Positions 57,347-64,000 of a stretch of DNA of 64,000 nt are shown piece after piece. The stretch is taken from assembly GCF_949987515.2 (NCBI RefSeq), contig NC_082693.1, forward strand, positions 19,774,994 to 19,838,993. The letters run 5' to 3'. This stretch comes from Delphinus delphis (lineage: Eukaryota > Chordata > Mammalia > Artiodactyla > Delphinidae). Position 1 is the first letter of the stretch; each line of letters begins with the position of its first letter. The notes below the pieces were generated by a model. That model worked only from the letters and a program-made list of their open reading frames with translations. It did not search any database and had not been told where the DNA came from. Both the position numbers and the translations under genes were made by a program.

Positions 57347-57577
57347 TGTACTCACATTTTTTTTTTTTTTTTTTCTGGCGGTACGCGGGCCTCTCACTGC
57401 TGTGGCCTCTCCCGTTGCGGAGCACAGGCTCCGGACGCGCAGGCCCAGCAGCCATGGCTCACGGGCCCAGCCGCTCCGCGGCATGTGGGATCCTCCCGGT
57501 CAGGGGCACGAACCGTGTCCTCTGCATCGGCAGGCGAACTCCCAACCACTGCGCCACCAGGCAAGCCCTGTACTCAC
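57347..57577 (-). mobile_element. CHR-2-type SINE, minus strand, 9-bp TSD
   Basis: The SINE is at 57356-57568 between copies of TGTACTCAC (57347-57355 and 57569-57577). T-tail complement, then GGCGGTACGCGGGCCTCTCACTG, body with GCAGGCCCAGCAGCC (two changes from siblings), end GCGCCACCAGGCAAGCCC. Confidence 0.96.
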
Positions 57578-58175
57578 TTTTAAAGAATGAGTGGGATATT
57601 GCCAAGAAGAAACAAAAGTAAAAGGTGTTCTTGGCAAAAGAAAGAATACTGGCAAAGATATGGAAGTAGCAAAGTATTCAGGGAATCAAGAACAGTATGA
57701 ATATACGTTAAATCATTGGTCCCCAACCTTTTTGGCACCAGGGACTGGTTTCGTGGAAGACAATTTTTCCACGGACCGGGGTCGGGGCATGGTTCAGGCA
57801 GTAATGCGAGCAATGGGGAGCGGCAGATGAAGCTTTGCTCCTTCCACCGCTGCTCACCTCCTGCTGTGCAGCCCAGGGGTTGAGGACCCCTGGGTTAAAT
57901 CAAGACTAAATTAGAGAAGAATCAAACATAAATGCTAAGAAATGTAAACTTTATCCTGAAGAAAACTGAAAATCATCAAAGCCTTTATTCAAGCCAGTCT
58001 TACGAGTCGTTCATTTTTTTGTTTTTGTTTTTTAATTTAGTATGGAAGGATTAGATAGTTCACTGGACACAAGCAATCATCTGAATTAACATTAAAATAG
58101 TCCAAGCAAGGCAGGATGAGAGCTTTGACTCTAGGAGTGGCAATGGGATTAGAAAGTAGGAAAGAGAAAGCAAAA
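57578..58175 (-). mobile_element. L2 LINE remnant, minus strand, split by a hAT element
   Basis: Left part 57600-57705 (CAAAAGAAAGAATACTGGCAAAGATATGG..AAGTATTCAGGGAATCAAGAACAG) and right part 57901-58175 (AGAAATGTAAACTTTATCCTGAAG..GAAAATCATCAAAGCC, then AGTCCAAGCAAGGCAGGATGAGAGC) follow the L2 complement order. Confidence 0.6.
57706..57900 (+). mobile_element. Short hAT-type DNA transposon with 8-bp TSD
   Basis: The element is at 57714-57892. Left end CATTGGTCCCCAACCTTTTTGG, right end GGGGTTGAGGACCCCTG; these are inverted copies of CAGGGGTCCCCAACC with a few changes. Flanks are CGTTAAAT (57706-57713) and GGTTAAAT (57893-57900), an 8-bp target duplication with one mismatch, the hAT hallmark. 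The inside keeps GGCAGTAATGCGAGCAATGGGGAGCGGC and CTGCTCACCTCCTGCTGTGCAGCCC. It is a non-autonomous internal deletion derivative. It carries more CpGs than its surroundings. Confidence 0.9.
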
Positions 58176-58204
58176 CCAATTGCCTCAAAACAAGGGGTTT
58201 GATG

Positions 58205-58575
58205 TATTAACTCTGGTATATTCGCATAGTTGAATACAGAACACTACACAGTCATTAAAATGATATATGAAGAATATTCAACTACATGAAAAGATGTTCA
58301 TACTATTAAATTAAAAACTAGACTCTAAAAACATTACAGTATAAATCAGTTTCTATAAAAATTATTGTTAATATACATTGTATCTTGACTATTATACAAA
58401 TTTACTTTTTAAAATAAGAGACTGTATGCCAAAATCTTACTGGTCATCTTCTTTGGATAGCAGAATGAGAGTTGTATTTTCAATATTATTTTATTCTTTT
58501 TGCTCTTTTTTTCCCCTAGCATTGCTGCAGAGAACATGGAATGCTTTTGTAAAAAAATAATAATAATAATAAAAA
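58205..58575 (+). mobile_element. Ancient LINE 3' region (old L1-like) with (TAA)n tail
   Basis: AACTCTGGTATATTCGCATAGTTGAATACAGAACACTACACAGTCATTAAAATGATATATGAAG, GAAAAGATGTTCATACTATTAAATTAAAAACTAG, and an end at GGAATGCTTTTGTAAAAAAATAATAATAATAATAAAAAAAG. Same order as 28265-28530. The tail has become a short TAA array (58557-58573). Confidence 0.65.
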
Positions 58576-60244
58576 AAGATAAAACATATTGATAAAAAGT
58601 GAAAGCAGGGGAAAATTCCAACAGTAATCTGGGAATCAGAATCATCAAAACCTGGAAACAGTTAGATAGGACCATTGTCAAGGAGGAGAAGATGGAGAAA
58701 GAGAAGAAGAAGGAGAGAGAGGATTCCGAATTGATCTCAGCATGATCAGAAGTCCATGACACTGAGACAGGAACAACATGGGAGCGTGATCAGTTTGTTC
58801 TATAATGCAATAATATTGTTACTTGGCAAGGCTTTAACGGCTTTGTTCTCTGACTATACACCTTTCTCCCTTGCAAAGACCAGCACTGTTTTCCTTCATC
58901 ACTGAATTAATGTACTTATATGAAGCAAGCCAGATATCTGCTTTCACAAGAAAAAATTTTAAGTTGTATAATTGCCCAGGATCAAAGGATCTAGCAATGA
59001 ATGAACCAACAGTCACAACTGACTGTAAAATCATATTAAACTCAGATATCCCTGGGACACTGGATATTTTAAAGACTCCCGAGCATTTTAAAATAGAAAT
59101 AAGTGCTGGCTTAAAAAAATCAATCCCATCCAAGGATATTACAGCCAGGACTTTTACTCTGGGTAGCTCAGAAGAGTCTGGGTATCACATGCAGTAGAAA
59201 GACAACACCAGAAAAAATAATAGTATCATATTTTGTTAGTGTAACTGATTGATCTAAGACTTGGTGATGAAAAATCACCTGAGAAAACAGGGAAACACAG
59301 CATTCTAACCCACTGAAGTTTTGCTGCCTTCTGAGCTATAGATACGACATCTCAACATTAAATTTAATTCTTAAATATCTGAGAAGACAGTAAGATGCTG
59401 AGAGCATGCTAATTTATAGCAAAGAGTATAAAGCATCACATTCAAAGAAAGGCATCAGTTTGAAAAGGCACAGACAAATACATTGTCTTCATATCTGCAC
59501 TTTATCTGAGTGTTTCTATAAACCGGTCATTGTGATTTTTTGGTTGCTATTAATCTATAAATTAGTTTAAATTTAAATCTCTATCCTTGACCTCTCACCC
59601 CTTCTCCTGTTTCATTTTTCTCATTATCTATAGGACAATTGCTTGGACACTCTCTCTCTCTGAATCTATTATCACCCCTTCCTAGCATGTACTTTGCCAA
59701 CTATCCTCATTACCACTTATCCTTGAGGTTGTCTGCTGTTTGTTAATGGAGTCTAGTATTGTTTTTCCGACATCAGAAAAGAATCAACTGTGTCTCAGTC
59801 ATCTGTCCAAAATGTGATTTCATGGAATATGGGAAGCTATTCCTTGTACAGTCTTCCATGCCTCAAGGACAAGCCATGTTTGACTTTAAAATGGCCTACT
59901 AATATCACTACTTAGCAACAGAGTTTTAATGTAAAATCTTTCAGAAAAATCTTTACTACAGCAAAAGGAATATGTAACTTCTGCTGTTCTTATAGATTTT
60001 AATGGATTTTTAACCTGCTGATGGTAGGCTGTAAATTCAACCTCAAAGGAAACACAAGTGCAACTCAATGGGAAGTCTTATTGGATTGCTTACAGAGACT
60101 TATAGTTATGAACAAAGGCTGAATGCCTCTCTTCTCTTTTCAAATAATTTGAATGCTTCATTTCGTCCTGTGCACTTCCTAAGGTAGAATTTAAATGAGT
60201 AAGGCAAAAAGCCTGAGTTAGGCAGCATGAGGAGGAAGCAAGAA
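58576..60244. other. Unique sequence
   Basis: No gene is visible. At 58834-59197 both strands are open for about 100 codons, but no domain, splice context or repeat origin is visible. The rest is AT-rich. Confidence 0.5.
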
Positions 60245-60407
60245 AGGCAAGGTTTTTGGAATTCCCTGGTGGTCCAGAGGTTAGGACTCAGCACTTTCAC
60301 TGCTGGGGCCTGGGTTCAATCCCTTGTTGGGGAGCTAAGATCCCACAAGCTGCGCGGCGAGGCCAAAGTAAATAAATACATTTTTTAAAAAAAGCAAAGT
60401 TTTGGAA
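60245..60407 (+). mobile_element. CHR-1-type SINE with ~15-bp TSD
   Basis: The SINE is at about 60259-60392: GGAATTCCCTGGTGGTCCAGAGG, GCCTGGGTTCAATCCCTTG (B box with one change), GATCCCACAAGCTGCGCGGCGAGGCC, AAATAAATACATTTTTTAAAAAAA. Flanks GGCAAGGTTTTTGGAA and AGCAAAGTTTTGGAA are the duplicated target. Confidence 0.93.
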
Positions 60408-60544
60408 AATTCACAAGTGACAAAGAGTTCTCTGAATAATCGATACTTTGAGATATTTATACCCAAGCATTGTTAACAATTCATCCAATGTATTTTTGTT
60501 CTTTGCAAAGGCGTCTATTATGTATAGACTGCATGGAAAAACAA

Positions 60545-60835
60545 GATCAGTCCACTAACATATATTTATTTAATACTTAAAAGTGAAAAAAGAAAATACT
60601 ATTTCCAAAACAATGAGTTAAGATTTTATAAATAAGAAGACATTTGACCTGGGCCTTAAAGGATGGCTAATAGTTGGTTAAGCATCAAGGACAGGGCCCG
60701 AGCATGTAGGGTCTTGAATATCAGACTAATAAGTTTGATGTCATTCAGCAGGTCATCCAGGGAGCCATTACCGTATCTGAACAGGGGAGTAACAGGACCA
60801 GAGCTGTGATTTAGGAAGACCAATCCATTTGTAGC
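60545..60835 (-). mobile_element. L2 LINE remnant, minus strand
   Basis: In reverse it reads GACCTGGGCCTTAAAGGATGG (60647), GGGCCCGAGCATGTAGGGTCTTGAATATCAG (60696), CAGGGAGCCATTACCGTATC (60748) and GAACAGGGGAGTAACAGGACCAGAGC (60779). The last is the L2 GCAGAGGAGTGACATGATC box. Confidence 0.72.
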
Positions 60836-60896
60836 GTGTACGACAGATTATCACAGGAAGACTAATTCATCTGTAGTGTGTACAACAGATTATCAC
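60813..60896. repeat. 42-bp tandem duplication
   Basis: Two adjacent 42-bp units, 60813-60854 and 60855-60896. Both start AGGAAGAC and end AGATTATCAC. They differ at five positions, all transitions. Two of the five are CpG to TpG/CpA changes in unit 2 (GCGTG to GTGTG, ACGAC to ACAAC). Confidence 0.95.
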
Positions 60897-60899
60897 AGG

Positions 60900-60936
60900 T
60901 TTATTAACCTCTTATCACAGCTAAGAGGTTAATAAA
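60900..60936. repeat. Perfect 15-bp inverted repeat (hairpin)
   Basis: Arms at 60900-60914 and 60922-60936, perfectly complementary (TTTATTAACCTCTTA and TAAGAGGTTAATAAA), loop TCACAGC. It lies 3 bp after the tandem duplication, and the word TTATCACAG at 60912-60920 repeats the end of the duplicated unit. No T run follows, so it is not a terminator. Confidence 0.95.
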
Positions 60937-63925
60937 ATGCTGCTGGTAATAAGAAGTGACAATGACCTACACATTCTCTTCTAATGAAGGAGATGTGTAA
61001 TTATAGGACATGTTTTCCAAAAATGATTTGTTGAAAATGATATTACACTAGCTTCAGTGACACTGTATGAGTTATATTCCATCAGAAAATATTATCTACA
61101 AGGATAGAAAACCTAAAGTGGATGTCTACCCTAAGTCAAGTACACCACATCCCACCTCATTTTTGCTACAATAACTTTTCCCCATACGTGTCTCAAAGTT
61201 TCCTCTCACTCATTGGCAGTCATTGGAAACTTCCTCAATGGTCAGGACTTTGAGATGGCTGTTAGAACTTGAACTCTTATAGTCTCTCCTTGACTTCTAA
61301 TTGATGAAATATATGATGAAAGCATAAGAAACAGGAACATGCCTGTTCTCTAATACTTCAAAGGCCTAAGAGCCAGAGATCCATCCATACTAAATAAACC
61401 CTTATTTGTCTATTAACTTCGTAAGTCTGAAACTCTGTGGAATTTATTTTTGTAAGAGAGTGCTTTCTCACATTCATGTTATCAGCGATATTCAGCATTC
61501 ATACTCTTCCTTGGGGCGCTGTTGACAGGTGATTTCAAACATCATTCTCTAACACTGTATGAACGCAGTACAAAATTAGTGGGTAGTTTCCAAGAAAGGA
61601 CACCAAGGAAGTAAGAGTGTTTCTCAAGTCTCACTTAGGAGGTCTAATCTTAACACCTAATTCTCCCTCAGTGGAAGTTTGGTATCAACTTCAAATGAAG
61701 TCTTTGAGAAAAGCAGTGTATCAAAACCTACAATTCCTTATAAACAGCTCTTCTTTTTTACTCTATACTTCTAGCTCTTAGCCACAATCACTTCATTTCA
61801 TTTTTCAAGTAAAGTCATATTGTACTTTCTTTTTCATTGGCCCTATACACTATTTTCTTCCCATGAAAACTTTATGTAAAGAATTTTATGCATACATGCT
61901 TTATAAAATCATGAAATCAAGACATTGCGAAAATATGAAGACATATTGAGATAAGTTTCCAAACTGGGCCACATTCCAAATACTCAACTTATCCATGGTA
62001 GATATCCTACAGCTCTTACAATAGGAGAAGAAAGGCTTCTACTTATGACAGAACAAAAATATGCTAATTCAAGAGAAAATTTAAGCAATGATGTATTTAC
62101 CTTGCAAATATTTGTTTCCTTCAGGTAGGCAATGAGAAAAATTTAAAAGTTCCATGTGTTATTCAACAGTCCTAGTCACAAATTTATGCTTCTTTTAGAG
62201 ATAAAGATGAGAATTTTGGGAGAATAATGTGACCAAAGAAATCAATATTGAAAATGCAAAATTAAGCCTCAGTCTCAGGAAACGAAGCAGAATTCTGAAA
62301 ACATGGTTCCTGTACTGGGACAGAATCCACCAAAGAAAGAAGATTCATTTTTATTTCCAAACACCAGGACATCACTTGTGGACACATGCAGATACGTAGA
62401 TAGATGGAGAAAACAGGTATTACTGAAACACTGATTCATAAAATTCTATCAGGAGAAAGAATTCAGATACAGTAAATGCATTCCTACTCTGAAGGCAAAA
62501 GAGTTCTTAAAAACCCGTATGGTAGTCTCCTCTTTTGGAGAGCCCTCTCTGATTGCTCTTTTCCTCTATGATGAGAATGTGGCAAGATGGGGAAAAGGGG
62601 GATTTTACAAATTACTGCGGCTCTGTCAAGCCCCAGTGACAGTCAGTGTCAGTGACATCATGTGCTATCAGTGATATCATACGTCTTTATGATTCAGGTT
62701 GTCTTTGAAACCACTGTTGGCAACAATAGACTCTTAGGTAAGCTTTGTATTTCATCCAGGACTGGAGGACATCCCAAGAAAAATTCCCGTGGCAATTAAA
62801 TTATGACATGCCATAGATTTAAGATGCATCACAATATCATATGTTTAAAAAGTGCTAATATGTGTCTTAAACCAATGAATTTCCTTGTAACTTTTGTACA
62901 ACGATTACAGAAACTTCAAGGAGAAAAAGTTGATTGATGGCTGAGAGAAAACAGAACCAAATAAGGTAGGAAATCCTCTTTTAGTTTGAGATAAAAGTGA
63001 AGACAATGAGAATCAGAATTTATGTAAATTCTCTCTTCTCCTGCCCTATGTGAATTTGGAAGTGAGACAGGAGGTGGCCAGTAGAGGAGCTTAGAGCAGG
63101 AAAGCCAAAGAGAATGATATTGATATGAGTTACTTCCCTGTCTGGTCTCAAACCAGGCAGACCTCTTAGTTCGAGATGCCAGGACCCCACTTTTTAGCAC
63201 AAGTTCAGTAACTTAATGTTTGTGTTTTGCTTCCTTACTGAGTCCACACTTAGTTTCCATGATTTTTACCTCAGGTCTCTGCCATAAGGTTCTTTACCTT
63301 GTTGAAAATAGTCTCCTAGGATTGTCTGCTTCTTCTGCCCAGGGTCTCTGATACTCACAGCCAGCTTATCATTTTGATCGTTTCCTACTATTTGTTGATG
63401 AAATTTCCAGTCATGACAGGCCACCCTTATTCCCAGGAACACCCCACTGCCCACAGCTAGACATTCAGTGCCTGTCCGACAAGATATTTTCCTACCCTGA
63501 GGTTACCTGATGCTTTGTATGAGCTTCCCCATATTGCTAAGATCTGTTCCAATTGCCTACTCCTTCTGGGTGATTTACTCTGATACTCAGTTTTCAAGCC
63601 TTCTGCACTCCCAATGACAACTGAGCTCTGATTCGGTCAGGTACAGGTATTTTCATATTAACTTGGCATGGCAAGGAAGTATTAAAATCTTTCATTTGCT
63701 TATGTGCCCTAGATATGGTAAAAAGATGAATTAGAGAAAAAGCAAAACTATCCAGTATTGGGAAGAGAACATTTCAGAGGCTGTGACATTGCAGAAGAGA
63801 AATACTTCACCATAAAGAACCCAGAATAGCTTTAATCATAAACTAAGATTCCAGAAAATCTATGAAGAGTAATTTCTAATTGAGGAGTATATGTAAGACC
63901 AATCTGATGAAAGATGAAATATTAG
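60937..63925. other. Unique sequence
   Basis: Three kilobases without gene or assignable repeat. A near-direct repeat TCAGTGACATCAT (62649-62661) and TCAGTGATATCAT (62668-62680) is spaced 19 bp start to start. Open frames at 62916-63200 and 63266-63454 (minus) have no domains. Confidence 0.5.
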
Positions 63926-64000
63926 TGAGGTATAAACAACAAGGTCCTACTGTATGACACAGGGAACTATATTCATTATCCTATGATAAAACATAATGGA
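63926..64000 (+). mobile_element. L1 3' UTR, cut by the window edge
   Basis: GAGGTATAAACAACAAGGTCCTACTGTATGACACAGGGAACTATATTCATTATCCTATGATAAAACATAATGGA is the cetartiodactyl L1 3' UTR, sense, which continues right of the window. It is the sense version of the text seen in reverse at 3183-3340. Confidence 0.9.

Noticed and set aside
11198..57621. Recurrent peptides such as the G-P-S-R-S-A-A-C-G-I-F series at eight places
   Set aside because: All lie in CHR-2-type SINEs. The similarity is that of the repeat, read in several frames, and not of a protein family.
58834..59197. Opposed open frames of 99 and 108 codons
   Set aside because: Both strands are open by chance in AT-rich DNA. No domain, no codon bias that can be judged by eye, no exon borders.
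60900..60936. Hairpin as a transcription terminator or miRNA precursor
   Set aside because: No T run follows, the genome is mammalian, and a 15-bp stem with a 7-nt loop is too short for a miRNA precursor.

Overview
This window looks like 64 kb of nuclear DNA from a cetacean (toothed or baleen whale), with no recognisable protein-coding or structural RNA gene. The lineage call rests on twelve internal tRNA-derived SINEs of the CHR type: eight CHR-2-like and four CHR-1-like. Most have target-site duplications (TSDs), and the CHR-2 heads read GGCTTCCCTGGTGGCGCAGTGG. Two fragments of cetartiodactyl-type L1 3' ends, plus a third cut by the right edge, agree with this. The rest is AT-rich, CpG-poor sequence with ancient mammalian repeats (L2, MIR, MER5-type hAT, old L1), as expected for a gene desert or a very large intron.

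Layout. 1-10 kb: a SINE remnant at the left edge, L2 in both orientations, a minus-strand L1 3' end, a CHR-1 SINE carrying a 14-G run, another minus-strand L1 end, and a (GT)15 array. 10-14 kb: a minus-strand L2 split by a CHR-2 SINE and by a probable solo LTR, then two CHR-2 SINEs in opposite orientation. 14-18.9 kb: mostly unique sequence with a candidate conserved non-coding element near 15.5-16.0 kb. 18.9-23.8 kb: a decayed L1 with ORF1-like and ORF2-like parts but no endonuclease segment, split by a CHR SINE and a younger L1 3' end. 23.8-24.6 kb: L2 with a CHR-1 SINE. 24.6-34 kb: mostly unique sequence, with a second candidate conserved element at 26.7-27.3 kb. 34-46 kb: L2 and MIR remnants, two CHR SINEs, an AT-rich palindromic patch, a local CpG cluster at 40.56 kb, and a compact motif cluster ending in a good splice-donor match at 43.64-43.80 kb. 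46-58.6 kb: MER5-type elements, MIRs, four nested repeat assemblies, three CHR-2 SINEs, and a short hAT element with an 8-bp TSD. 58.6-64 kb: unique sequence, a CHR-1 SINE, an L2 with an adjacent 42-bp tandem duplication and a 15-bp perfect hairpin, and an L1 3' end cut by the window edge.

No genes work together here. The supported content is the history of repeat insertions plus a few non-repeat segments that may be regulatory. I saw no new biological system. The most testable leads are the motif cluster with splice donor near 43.7 kb and the two CpG-retaining candidate enhancers. Repeat family names come from recognising consensus features by eye, so subfamily assignments are approximate.
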